Shown here piece by piece: positions 52,070 to 60,216 of a stretch of 64,000 nucleotides of DNA; positions within the stretch are counted from its first letter, which is position 1; the number at the start of each line of letters is the position of its first letter. The notes below the pieces were generated by a model, which worked only from the letters and a program-made list of their open reading frames with translations, was not told the DNA's origin and ran no database searches. A program made the translations under genes and the position numbers. The DNA is taken from NCBI GenBank assembly GCA_049116335.1, contig JAGDYZ010000008.1, positions 248,001 to 312,000 of the forward strand, written 5' to 3'. This DNA is from CANMIH01 sp049116335 (GTDB taxonomy: Bacteria > Pseudomonadota > Alphaproteobacteria > Rhodobacterales > Rhodobacteraceae).

Positions 52070-53284
52070 ATGTCGTGGCCATCGAATTCCGGAGTGACCG
52101 AGGAACAGCGCAAAGACTGGGCCGACCGCTATGCGGAAAGTGATGCGGCGGCGGGGATCGAAACCACCGAAGACTTCACTCCCTTCATTCAACGCAACGA
52201 CATGTTCACCCGTGCCTTTTGGGATGACACCGTGCGGTCCAAATTCACCGATGGGTTCTTTCAAAGCTATCGGATGAAAGCGAAGTACCGCAATGGAGAT
52301 GGATTTCGGCAAAAGGATTTTGCCCTGCGCAATGCCAGCTGGCTGATCTCGGATATCATTTCCAACCGCGGCGCTGATCAGGGGCGGCGCGAGGGGTTTC
52401 AGGCACCCATCGCCTGCGACACGCCCGTTGCCGAAGCGCAGGTTGAAATCGACGATCCGGCGAAAATGGCCGATGAGGTCAAGCGCATCGCCAAGTTTTT
52501 TGGAGCAGATCTTGCCGGGATAACCGATATGGACACCCGTTGGCTCTATCAGTCCCGCGTCGATACCCGAGATTTTTCCGAGGCTGAGAACGATCTCCCC
52601 GAAGGTCTGACCAGTGTGATTGTTCTGGGCCACCAGATGGACCAAGAGCTTGTCGCCACCTACCCCTCTGCGCTTGCAGGCGCGGCAACCGGGCGGGAAT
52701 ACAGCCATGAGGCGGCGATTGTCATCCAGCTCGCGGCCTATATCCGCAATCTCGGTTATGAGGCGGTGGCCTCAATGAATGACACGGGGCTGGTTATTCC
52801 CTATGCGATCAAGGCGGGCCTTGGTGAGTATGCCCGTAATCAGATGGTCATCACGCCCGAGTTTGGTCCGCGCCTGCGGTTCTCGAAGATCTTCACCAAT
52901 CTGCCTCTGACCCATGATGCGCCAGCCAAACTGGGTGTGGAAGAGTTCTGCAATCAGTGCACCGCCTGCGCCGATGCCTGCCCCGCCAAGGCGCTCCCCT
53001 TTGGCCCCAAGGAGGCCAGCGCCCCCGAAGCGGTTTCCTCGATCCGGGGTGTGAAGAAATGGACTTCGGACGCCAAAGCCTGTTTCGGCTATTGGGCCAA
53101 ACTGCAATCCGACTGTGCGATTTGCATGCGGGTTTGTCCGTTCAATCGGGATTTCACCACATGGAAAGATCGGCTCTGGTTGAAACTGGCACTCTCACCC
53201 GGGCGCAAATGGGCGTTGGCTTGGGACACAAAATCGGACCGGGCCAAGCGGCTGAAGCCAAAGGATTGGTGGCAGGAAGAGTAA
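52070..53284 (+). CDS. Reductive-dehalogenase-like 4Fe-4S protein
   Basis: A 404-residue protein with the architecture of the cobalamin-dependent reductive dehalogenase/QueG superfamily. The N-terminal half is a putative nitroreductase-like corrinoid domain (RKDWADRYAESDAAAG through GYEAVASMNDTGLVIPYAIKAGLG). The C-terminal half has two cysteine clusters for 4Fe-4S centres: CNQCTACADACP and, later, a cysteine at ACFGYW plus CAICMRVCPF. There is no Tat signal, so it is cytoplasmic, like the aerobic, non-respiratory members. Halide-removing activity is an inference. AGGAAAAAGGGG upstream supports the ATG at 52070. Confidence 0.75.
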   Translation: MSWPSNSGVTEEQRKDWADRYAESDAAAGIETTEDFTPFIQRNDMFTRAFWDDTVRSKFTDGFFQSYRMKAKYRNGDGFRQKDFALRNASWLISDIISNRGADQGRREGFQAPIACDTPVAEAQVEIDDPAKMADEVKRIAKFFGADLAGITDMDTRWLYQSRVDTRDFSEAENDLPEGLTSVIVLGHQMDQELVATYPSALAGAATGREYSHEAAIVIQLAAYIRNLGYEAVASMNDTGLVIPYAIKAGLGEYARNQMVITPEFGPRLRFSKIFTNLPLTHDAPAKLGVEEFCNQCTACADACPAKALPFGPKEASAPEAVSSIRGVKKWTSDAKACFGYWAKLQSDCAICMRVCPFNRDFTTWKDRLWLKLALSPGRKWALAWDTKSDRAKRLKPKDWWQEE

Positions 53285-53426
53285 GGCGCGTGCTGCGGGC
53301 TGGATATTGGCCCAAGTCGCATCTCTGTCGCACTCAACGCTCGTCCTATTGCGCGTCCAAACGGTAACCCGGTCGAAACTCTTCTCGCGCATCCTTTGCG
53401 AAGACTGTGATTCGATTGAGAATTTG

Positions 53427-54875
53427 ATGGACACCGGCACTTTTAGCAGGACGAACTACCGCTCGACCGCCGACAGAGTTGCGCGCGGACTGCAACGCCC
53501 TGCGGTGCCTGCTGTGGCCTTTACGATGCTGGCCGTGGGGATTGACACGGCTGTTCTGACGCTTGCGGTGTGGTTTGCGGCCTATCTGACAGCCGGTGTT
53601 TTGGACCAGCCCGGGCTTACGATGGGACTGGCTTTGGCGACGGCCTCTTTGACCAGCGCCAGCCTCTGGGCCGCGGGGGCCTATCGGCTCAGCACCTTGC
53701 GCCATCCCCTGCGCAGCGCAGCATACGTGTGGATCGCAGCCGTTCTCTGGACCCTAGCGGTTGCCCCCATCGATCTCTGGCCCTATCCGCATTCATCGTT
53801 TTTTGTCATGGCGGCGGGTCTGCTCGCCATAACCCTGCTGACCAGCCACGCCCTGATGGGGCTGATCACCCGCTGGGCCCAGGATTTTGGCCTGACCGAT
53901 CGATCTGCGGTGCTAGTCGGGGGCGGGAAAGAGGCCGCCGCCGTGCTTGAGACCATGCAAGCAAACAATGTACGCGACATCCGTGTGGTCGGTCTGTTTG
54001 ATGACCGAACCGACGCGCGGTCACCGGACGCTGTGCTGGGCGTGCCCAAACTGGGCATGACTGCGGATCTGGTGCCCTTTGCCCGTCAGGCGCAAATCGA
54101 CGTGGTGATCATCGCCTTTCCTCTGACGGCCAAGCGCCGCATTCGCGAAACCGCCGAGCTTTTGCGCGTGCTGCCCGTGGATGTGCATTTGTCTGGCCTC
54201 GCCAGCAGCATCGCCGCAGAGGGTCGCGGCGCCGATCTGATCACCCTGTCGCACCGTCCGATCACTGGTGGCCGGGCGATGGCCAAACGCATTTTCGATG
54301 CCGCAGTCGCCTGCCTTGCGCTCATTTTGCTTGCCCCTCTGCTTGTGGTGATCGCTCTGGCGGTCAAATGCACCAGCGCCGGTCCGGTGTTTTTTCGACA
54401 AAAACGCCATGGCTATAACAACACCGAGATCGAGATTTTCAAGTTTCGCTCAATGTATGTGGAGAGCGCGGACCGAACCGCCCGCCGCGTGGTTCAGAAA
54501 GGTGACCCACGGGTGACACCGGTGGGACGGTTTATTCGCCGCTGGTCTCTGGATGAACTGCCCCAGCTGATCAATGTGGTCACCGGTGATCTCTCGCTGG
54601 TGGGCCCCCGCCCCCATGTGGTGAATGCGGTCTACTCCGAAACCACGCCGTTTGAGGATCTGGTGGATGGCTACGCCGCACGCCATCGTGTTTTGCCCGG
54701 CATCACCGGCTGGGCACAGATCAACGGATGGCGCGGTGAAATTGACGATCCGGAACGCCTGCAGCGCCGGGTTGAGCACGATCTTTATTACATCGAAAAC
54801 AGCACCCTATGGTTTGACCTGTGGATTTTGCTGCGCACCATACCGTCGCTGTTGAACACCAAATATGCCTATTGA
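53427..54875 (+). CDS. Undecaprenyl-phosphate sugar phosphotransferase (exopolysaccharide initiation)
   Basis: A 482-residue polyisoprenyl-phosphate hexose-1-phosphate transferase (WcaJ/ExoY family). It loads the first sugar of an exopolysaccharide onto undecaprenyl phosphate in the inner membrane. About four to five N-terminal membrane segments are followed by a nucleotide-binding-like central domain (AVLVGGGKEAAAVLETM), and a C-terminal catalytic domain starting near IFDAAVACLALILLAPLLVV. Signatures KFRSMYVE, RWSLDELPQLINV and DLSLVGPRPHVV are intact. I start at ATG 53427. No other polysaccharide gene is nearby. Confidence 0.92.
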   Translation: MDTGTFSRTNYRSTADRVARGLQRPAVPAVAFTMLAVGIDTAVLTLAVWFAAYLTAGVLDQPGLTMGLALATASLTSASLWAAGAYRLSTLRHPLRSAAYVWIAAVLWTLAVAPIDLWPYPHSSFFVMAAGLLAITLLTSHALMGLITRWAQDFGLTDRSAVLVGGGKEAAAVLETMQANNVRDIRVVGLFDDRTDARSPDAVLGVPKLGMTADLVPFARQAQIDVVIIAFPLTAKRRIRETAELLRVLPVDVHLSGLASSIAAEGRGADLITLSHRPITGGRAMAKRIFDAAVACLALILLAPLLVVIALAVKCTSAGPVFFRQKRHGYNNTEIEIFKFRSMYVESADRTARRVVQKGDPRVTPVGRFIRRWSLDELPQLINVVTGDLSLVGPRPHVVNAVYSETTPFEDLVDGYAARHRVLPGITGWAQINGWRGEIDDPERLQRRVEHDLYYIENSTLWFDLWILLRTIPSLLNTKYAY

Positions 54876-54937
54876 TTGTGCCCAAGTGGCCCGCTAGGCT
54901 CATTCCAACAGATCAACACTCACAACGGGAGGGCACC

Positions 54938-55015
54938 ATGCAGAACACGCAAGAGACGCACTTACTTCTGCACGGTCCCCGTCATGCCCTGCACATCATC
55001 CGATTGCAGGGCTGA
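54938..55015 (+). CDS. 25-residue leader peptide ORF upstream of the ABC-F gene
   Basis: ATG 54938 to TGA 55013-55015 encodes MQNTQETHLLLHG followed by PRHALHIIRLQG. The start has an excellent ribosome-binding site, GGGAGGG at 54928-54934 with proper spacing, better than that of most genes here. The peptide has four histidines and a basic C-terminal part. It ends 82 bases before the ABC-F gene; an inverted repeat between them covers the ABC-F ribosome-binding site. ABC-F resistance and stress genes are often controlled by such upstream ORFs through ribosome stalling, so a leader role is inferred. There is no homology known to me. Confidence 0.6.
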   Translation: MQNTQETHLLLHGPRHALHIIRLQG

Positions 55016-55019
55016 CCCA

Positions 55020-55094
55020 AGAGACATCTGATCCTTTTCTCTCGACGGTCTGTCCTTTTGCCGCATCGCGGCTACTTCCGATATATTCGAGAGA
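55020..55094 (+). promoter_or_regulatory. Translation-attenuator candidate over the ABC-F ribosome-binding site
   Basis: TCTCTCGA (55038-55045) is the exact complement of TCGAGAGA (55087-55094), which includes the ABC-F Shine-Dalgarno region (GAGAGA, three bases before ATG 55098). The same TCTCT can instead pair with AGAGA at 55020-55024, just after the leader stop. Two mutually exclusive stems of eight and five base pairs are thus possible. GAGACAT occurs at 55021 and 55091. Confidence 0.5.
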
Positions 55095-55097
55095 CAT

Positions 55098-56609
55098 ATG
55101 ACCGTTCTGACCGTCAAAGATCTGGCCGTTACCCTTGGTACGCCTTTGTTTTCTAATCTCAACTTCACCATCGCCAAAGGCGACCGTATTGGTCTTGTCG
55201 CCGCCAATGGGCGTGGAAAATCAACGCTTCTGTCCTGCCTGTCAGGCGCACATGAGCCCACCGCCGGGGACATCACCCGAACCCGGGGCCTGCGTGTGGG
55301 CTATGTCCAGCAGCACATTCCCGAAACGCACCAGAAACAGACCCTGTATGACCTTGTTCTGGCCGCCCTTCCCCCAGAACAGGCCGATTACGAGGCCTGG
55401 CGGGTGGACATGGTTCTGGCCGAGCTTGAGGTCCCTTATGAGCTGCAACAGCGGCCCTTGGCCGAGCTCAGCGGTGGCTGGCAGCGCACGGCCCTTTTGG
55501 CGGCCACATGGGTCACCGAGCCGGATCTTCTTTTGCTGGATGAACCAACCAACCATCTGGACCTGAACCGCATAGCTTTGCTTCAAAAGTGGCTCAGCGC
55601 CCTGCCCCAAAGCACGCCGGTGGTGATCACCTCACACGACCGGGCCTTTCTGGACGCCACAACCCAGCGCACGCTGTTTCTACGCCCCGAGCACAGCGTT
55701 GAGTTTCCGCTGAGCTTCACAGCCGCCCGTGCTGCATTGGCCGAACAAGACGAGGCCGAGGCCCGCCGCGCTGCCAATGATCTGAAACAGGCCAATCAAC
55801 TGCGCAAACAGGCGGCCAAGCTGAACAACATCGGCATCAACTCCGGGTCGGATCTGTTGCTGAGCAAACAAAAGCAACTGACGGAGCGCGCGGAGAGGAT
55901 CGAAGCACAGGCAAAACCGGCGCATCAGGAGCGCGGCGCCGGAGACATCCGGCTGTCAAACAGCGGCAGCCATGCCAAGGCCTTGGTCACCCTTGATGAT
56001 ATCGAGGTCACGGCACCAGACGGACGGCTGTTGTACCGCACTGGCAAGAAATGGATTTCTCCCGGCGATCGGGTGGTGGTGCTTGGGGCCAATGGCACCG
56101 GAAAAACCCAGCTCATCCGACATATTCAGGCGGCATTGCAGGGGAACCCCAGCGCGGTGACCTGTGCCGCCTCGATCAAATCCGCCTATGCCGATCAGCA
56201 CCTGAGCCAGTTTGACGCGCGTGATACTCCGCTTGCCTGTATCACCGCCCAATTTGACATCGGCGATCAGCGCGCTCGGTCTACCCTGGCCGGCGCGGGT
56301 ATTTCGTTTGATCTACAGAACACGCCAATCCGCGCGCTGTCCGGTGGTCAAAAGGCCCGGCTTGCCCTGCTTGCGCTGCGTCTGGCCCAACCCAACTTTT
56401 ACCTGCTGGATGAACCCACCAACCATCTTGATATTGACGGCCAAGAGGCGCTTGAGCACGAGCTTGTTACGACGGGTGCTGCCTGTGTATTGGTCAGCCA
56501 CGACCGCTATTTTCTGCGCAAGACAGGCACACGGTATTGGTGGATTCAAGGGAAACGACTGGAAGAGGTCGATAGTCCTGACGCCTTTCTGGCAGAGACA
56601 AACCTTTGA
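55098..56609 (+). CDS. ABC-F family ATP-binding protein
   Basis: A 503-residue soluble protein with two ABC domains and no membrane part. Domain 1 has Walker A AANGRGKST, LSGGWQRTALL and DEPTNHLD; domain 2 has GANGTGKTQ, LSGGQKARLALLAL and DEPTNHLD. A linker (about 215-285, charged and coiled) joins them. ABC-F proteins bind the ribosome E site; they relieve stalled translation or antibiotics. It resembles the Uup/YheS-like group rather than a classical resistance protein, but the group cannot be fixed by eye. The leader ORF and hairpin upstream suggest induction by translation stress. Confidence 0.92.
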   Translation: MTVLTVKDLAVTLGTPLFSNLNFTIAKGDRIGLVAANGRGKSTLLSCLSGAHEPTAGDITRTRGLRVGYVQQHIPETHQKQTLYDLVLAALPPEQADYEAWRVDMVLAELEVPYELQQRPLAELSGGWQRTALLAATWVTEPDLLLLDEPTNHLDLNRIALLQKWLSALPQSTPVVITSHDRAFLDATTQRTLFLRPEHSVEFPLSFTAARAALAEQDEAEARRAANDLKQANQLRKQAAKLNNIGINSGSDLLLSKQKQLTERAERIEAQAKPAHQERGAGDIRLSNSGSHAKALVTLDDIEVTAPDGRLLYRTGKKWISPGDRVVVLGANGTGKTQLIRHIQAALQGNPSAVTCAASIKSAYADQHLSQFDARDTPLACITAQFDIGDQRARSTLAGAGISFDLQNTPIRALSGGQKARLALLALRLAQPNFYLLDEPTNHLDIDGQEALEHELVTTGAACVLVSHDRYFLRKTGTRYWWIQGKRLEEVDSPDAFLAETNL

Positions 56610-56628
56610 CCCGAACTGCAGATATCAA

Positions 56629-56657
56629 AGCTCGGGGTGCCTATGCGCACCCCAGCT
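56629..56657 (+). terminator. Hairpin after the ABC-F gene
   Basis: AGCT-c-GGGGTGC (56629-56640) pairs with GCACCCC-AGCT (56647-56657), an 11-bp stem with one bulge and a six-base loop, 20 bases after the stop. There is no U-run, so termination is only probable. Confidence 0.55.
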
Positions 56658-57014
56658 ATCCATTGGTATATAAAATTATGCAGACTAGGTAGGATGTTAA
56701 CCACATTTTAGGACATTCAGAACAAAATAGGTACCGCAACCCGCGTTTGGGTTACGTGTAACCAGTGTTTGAGTAAATAGTCATGCAAATCATCTGCCAA
56801 AGGCCCACTTTGGGCCAAGCAGTCTGTCGAACCGATCAAAGGTTTTGCAGACCCGCGATTCCCCAATCACCCAAAGTGCCCCGACCGCAGGTGTGAAACC
56901 CCACGCCCGCAATCTATCCCCAATAGACCGTTTGCCGAAAGGCAGAGCGTAACATCGCGTTGGGCACGTGGTTTCATAACACCCCCGGTGGCGTCTTTAT
57001 ACTCACGCTCATCT
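56658..57014. other. Intergenic stretch without a gene; carries a GGTTAC-GT-GTAACC palindrome
   Basis: About 360 bases between two hairpins, with no credible ORF on either strand. Its only clear structure is a 14-bp perfect palindrome, GGTTACGTGTAACC at 56750-56763, whose half-site (GTTAC) resembles the operators upstream of the HxlR gene. AACCC/GGGTT also pair around it. The rest is AT-richer than the neighbouring genes. An sRNA is possible but I see no promoter-terminator pair. Confidence 0.4.
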
Positions 57015-57035
57015 CCCCCAAGAGAACCTTGGGGG
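57015..57035 (-). terminator. Hairpin after hflX
   Basis: CCCCCAAG / CTTGGGGG, an 8-bp perfect stem with loop AGAAC, 37 bases past the hflX stop. There is no strong U-run. Confidence 0.5.
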
Positions 57036-57071
57036 CCACTCGAGATGTGCCGGATGCCACCGGGGAACTTT

Positions 57072-58346
57072 CTATAGGCTTTCGAATTTCGCCCGATCTT
57101 TGGCGGACCATCTCAGGGTCAGCTCATAGCCATGCTCGGTCTGCGCTTCCTGCTCTACCAGACCTTTTTCAAACAACCAGGCGCGCTGACGTCCCTGATC
57201 GTAGCCCAGCACCAACTGCTCTTCGCGCTTTTCCTCTCCCAAAGCGGTGGTCACCGCCTCAAGAAAGTCATCCAGACCTTCCCCTGTCAGCGCAGAGACC
57301 GCAAACACGGCATCATCGCGACCGGCCCGCAGACGCGCCGCATCGGCTTCTTCGCCCTCAAGACGGTCCATCTTGTTCCACAGCTCAACCTGTGGGGTCC
57401 GCTCATCGACGCCCAGACCATCCATGATGGTGCGCACATCTTCAGCCTGCTCTTCCGTTTCCGGATGCGAAATATCGCGCACATGCACAATCACATCCGC
57501 CGCAAGCACCTCCTCCAGTGTCGCCCGGAAGGACGCCACCAGTTCGGTAGGCAGGTCAGAGATGAATCCAACGGTGTCTGACAGGATGACATCTGCCCCT
57601 GTGGGCAAACGCACCGACCGCATGGTCGGATCCAGCGTGGCAAACAGCATGTCCTTGGCCATGACCTCGGCCCCGGTCAACCGGTTGAACAGCGTGGATT
57701 TTCCGGCATTGGTATAGCCAACAAGCGCCACAATGGGAAAAGGCACTTTGGCCCGTGCCTTGCGGTGCAGCTCGCGGGTTTTGACCACCTTCTCAAGTTG
57801 ACGGCGCAGGCGCACCAGTTGCTCATCAATGGCACGGCGATCTGCCTCGATCTGCGTCTCACCGGGTCCACCCACAAAGCCCAAACCACCCCGCTGGCGT
57901 TCCAGGTGGGTCCAGGCCCGCACCAGACGGGTCCGCTGATAGCTCAGCGCGGCCATCTCAACCTGCAACACCCCTTCGCGGGTGGCGGCCCGGTCCGAGA
58001 AGATCTCAAGAATAAGGCCAGTCCGGTCAAGCAGTTTGACCTTCCATTCCTTTTCAAGATTGCGCTGTTGGACGGGGGTCACCGGGCCGTCAATCAGCAC
58101 CAGCTCCACATCGTTTGCCTTGATGCGCTGTCCAAGCTCGTCGATCTTGCCAGATCCAAACAGCATTCCAGGCTGCGGTTTTGGCAAAGACACAACATCG
58201 GCGCCCACCACTTCCAGTTCAGGAAGCGCATGCGCCAGAGACACAGCCTCATCCAGAGCCATCGCAGCGTCGCGACGGTCCCTGTCGGATTTGATATCGG
58301 GATGCAGGACCCAAGCGCGGGTCACATGCGCGTCATGCTCGTTCAA
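57072..58346 (-). CDS. hflX: Ribosome-associated GTPase HflX
   Basis: A 424-residue GTPase that rescues stalled or heat-damaged ribosomes. The N-terminal HflX domain (1-200; GSGKIDELG, LIDGPVTPVQQRNLEKEW, GPGETQIEADRR) precedes the G domain with VGYTNAGKSTLFNRL (G1), DTVGFI (G3) and NKMD (G4). Length is normal. It overlaps hfq by four bases, so the two are co-transcribed, the usual arrangement in alphaproteobacteria. Confidence 0.96.
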   Translation of the reverse strand: MNEHDAHVTRAWVLHPDIKSDRDRRDAAMALDEAVSLAHALPELEVVGADVVSLPKPQPGMLFGSGKIDELGQRIKANDVELVLIDGPVTPVQQRNLEKEWKVKLLDRTGLILEIFSDRAATREGVLQVEMAALSYQRTRLVRAWTHLERQRGGLGFVGGPGETQIEADRRAIDEQLVRLRRQLEKVVKTRELHRKARAKVPFPIVALVGYTNAGKSTLFNRLTGAEVMAKDMLFATLDPTMRSVRLPTGADVILSDTVGFISDLPTELVASFRATLEEVLAADVIVHVRDISHPETEEQAEDVRTIMDGLGVDERTPQVELWNKMDRLEGEEADAARLRAGRDDAVFAVSALTGEGLDDFLEAVTTALGEEKREEQLVLGYDQGRQRAWLFEKGLVEQEAQTEHGYELTLRWSAKDRAKFESL

Positions 58347-58582
58347 TTAGCGTCTTCGCCATCATACAGGTTGATGGGCTGGCTCGGCATGATGGTCGAG
58401 ATCGCGTGTTTATACACCAGCTGCGACTGACCGTCGCGGCGCAGCAGCACGCAGAAATTATCAAACCAAGTGATCACACCTTGCAGTTTCACACCATTGA
58501 TCAGGAAAACCGTTACCGGAACCTTGGTTTTGCGGACGTGATTTAGAAATGCGTCCTGAAGGTTCTGTCTGTCCGAAGCCAT
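58343..58582 (-). CDS. hfq: RNA chaperone Hfq
   Basis: A 79-residue Sm-like hexamer protein: the Sm1 part (ASDRQNLQDAFLNHVRKTKVPVTVFLINGVKLQGVITWFDNFCVLLRRDGQSQLVYKHAISTI) has the Hfq signature YKHAIS. It pairs small RNAs with mRNAs. I start at ATG 58582 (MASDRQ); a longer frame upstream to 58630 is non-coding by composition. The stop overlaps hflX (ATGA). Its promoter should lie in 58583-58698, downstream of trkH. Confidence 0.97.
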   Translation of the reverse strand: MASDRQNLQDAFLNHVRKTKVPVTVFLINGVKLQGVITWFDNFCVLLRRDGQSQLVYKHAISTIMPSQPINLYDGEDAN

Positions 58583-58698
58583 TGAATTGCCTTTGTTCTT
58601 GTCATGCCCCGAATACCCGGGCCCCCTCATTCGGGATGAGTATGTCGTGCGTCGCCCGGAGTTTCCAGACGAAAGTTTCAGCTTTTTGTGCCGACGTG

Positions 58699-60213
58699 TC
58701 AGCCACGCCAGATTTCAGGGCTGATAATGACGATAATTGCAAGGAGTTCAAGCCGCCCCAGGATCATGCCCACGGCCATCACCAGCTTGGCTTCAGAGGA
58801 AAAAGACAAGAGATCTATAGGGGTTGAGGGTGCCATGACAATCAGTGGTCCGGTGTTAGACAGCGCGGCAATGGTCAGGGTGATGGCCTCTTCAAAGCCA
58901 ACGCCAAAGGCGGCCAGCCCCAAGGCAACCAAAGCCAATGTCACAGCAAACAGCATGAAAAAGACCCAGGCGATAAAGGCCCCCTCTTTCCGAATCCGTC
59001 GCATCATCAGGCCAGATCGTCCCACCGAAGACGGGTGCACCAGCTTTTCGATCTCACGCGCGCCATTCACATAAAGCACATAGACCCGCAGCAGTTTCAC
59101 CCCGCCGGCGGTGGTGGCCACCCCCCCACCAATCAGCGCGAGCCCCATTAGGAAAATGCCAGGTGTCGAGAGGCCCGACCAATCCTGCGCCGTGCTCCAG
59201 TCGGCGCTGACAAACCCAGTGGTCGACAGAAACGATAGCGCGTTGAACAAGCCACCCCAGAGCGCGCGCAGTCCTGCGATCCAGTTCTGCTCTTCCCCCA
59301 CCTCAAAGGCCGCAACCCAATGGCGAAAGAACATCAGCGCAGGCACGACCGCGATAATCGCCAACCCGATGCGGAATTCCGGATCGTATAGTAGGCCATT
59401 GCCCGTGGACTGGCCGGTGTCGCCCGAAAACGTGAGCCGTGAGAGCGCAAAACACAGGAAGCAAAACAGGATCATCTCACCGGCCAGCCCGCTGGCCGCA
59501 CCTTCAAGGCCGCCAATCGGTGAAATCCCAGAGGTCGACATCACGGCCATCGCGTGGCTTAGCGCGACGAGCGGCGGATCACCGGCCATTAACAACATGA
59601 TGCAGAGGGCCAATGTCAGACCGGCATAGATTGGGGCAAGCTCCTGTGCGCTACGCAGCAACCGGCTGCGTGGGTCGATACGTCCACCACGCGCGGCACC
59701 CTGCGCCTCATTCTGTCCCGGTTCGCCGCTGGCCGTCACTTCAAAGCCGCCAAGCGCCAAAGGTGCGAGAATGGCCGAGGCTGACACCCACATCAACAGG
59801 CCACCAAACCATCCCACCTGAGCCCGCCACAAATGTTCGGGCCCCGACAGGCGCGCCGCATCAAATAGGGTTGCCCCGGTTGTGGTCAGGGCTGAAACCA
59901 TCTCGAAATAGGCACTGACAAACGAAGTGTTGCGCACCGCCTCATGAAACGGAACGGCGAGAAACACCGGCAACGTGGCAAACCCGGCCAGAAGCGCAAC
60001 AAGCTGGCGAATGGCTGTGGTTTCACGCGGGCGATTGCCCAAAGCCAGCCCCACAAAAGCCGTCAGGATCAGTCCTATCAGGCCTGCATACAGAAACGTC
60101 CGGGAATCGTGATATTCGCCGATCGCATAGCCATAGGCTGCGGGCAGTACCGTCGAGAGCGACGCGATCCCCAACAGAACCAGAAAAAAGGGAAGCTTTG
60201 TCAGCGCGGGCAT
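58699..60213 (-). CDS. trkH: Potassium uptake protein TrkH
   Basis: A 504-residue, multi-segment membrane subunit of the Trk potassium importer. The pore-loop motifs typical of TrkH/Ktr appear as TTTGATLFDA, STSGISPIGG, STTGFVSADWS and, at the end, LSNTGPLIVMAP. It starts three bases after trkA, so the trkAH operon is tightly coupled. TrkH works with the TrkA gating subunit next door. The length is close to the E. coli value (483). Confidence 0.95.
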   Translation of the reverse strand: MPALTKLPFFLVLLGIASLSTVLPAAYGYAIGEYHDSRTFLYAGLIGLILTAFVGLALGNRPRETTAIRQLVALLAGFATLPVFLAVPFHEAVRNTSFVSAYFEMVSALTTTGATLFDAARLSGPEHLWRAQVGWFGGLLMWVSASAILAPLALGGFEVTASGEPGQNEAQGAARGGRIDPRSRLLRSAQELAPIYAGLTLALCIMLLMAGDPPLVALSHAMAVMSTSGISPIGGLEGAASGLAGEMILFCFLCFALSRLTFSGDTGQSTGNGLLYDPEFRIGLAIIAVVPALMFFRHWVAAFEVGEEQNWIAGLRALWGGLFNALSFLSTTGFVSADWSTAQDWSGLSTPGIFLMGLALIGGGVATTAGGVKLLRVYVLYVNGAREIEKLVHPSSVGRSGLMMRRIRKEGAFIAWVFFMLFAVTLALVALGLAAFGVGFEEAITLTIAALSNTGPLIVMAPSTPIDLLSFSSEAKLVMAVGMILGRLELLAIIVIISPEIWRG

Positions 60214-60216
60214 GGC

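Noticed and set aside
52070..53284. Calling the Fe-S protein epoxyqueuosine reductase (QueG)
   Set aside because: The N-terminal part differs from QueG as I know it, and the second cysteine cluster resembles dehalogenases. The possibility is still stated as a test in the findings.
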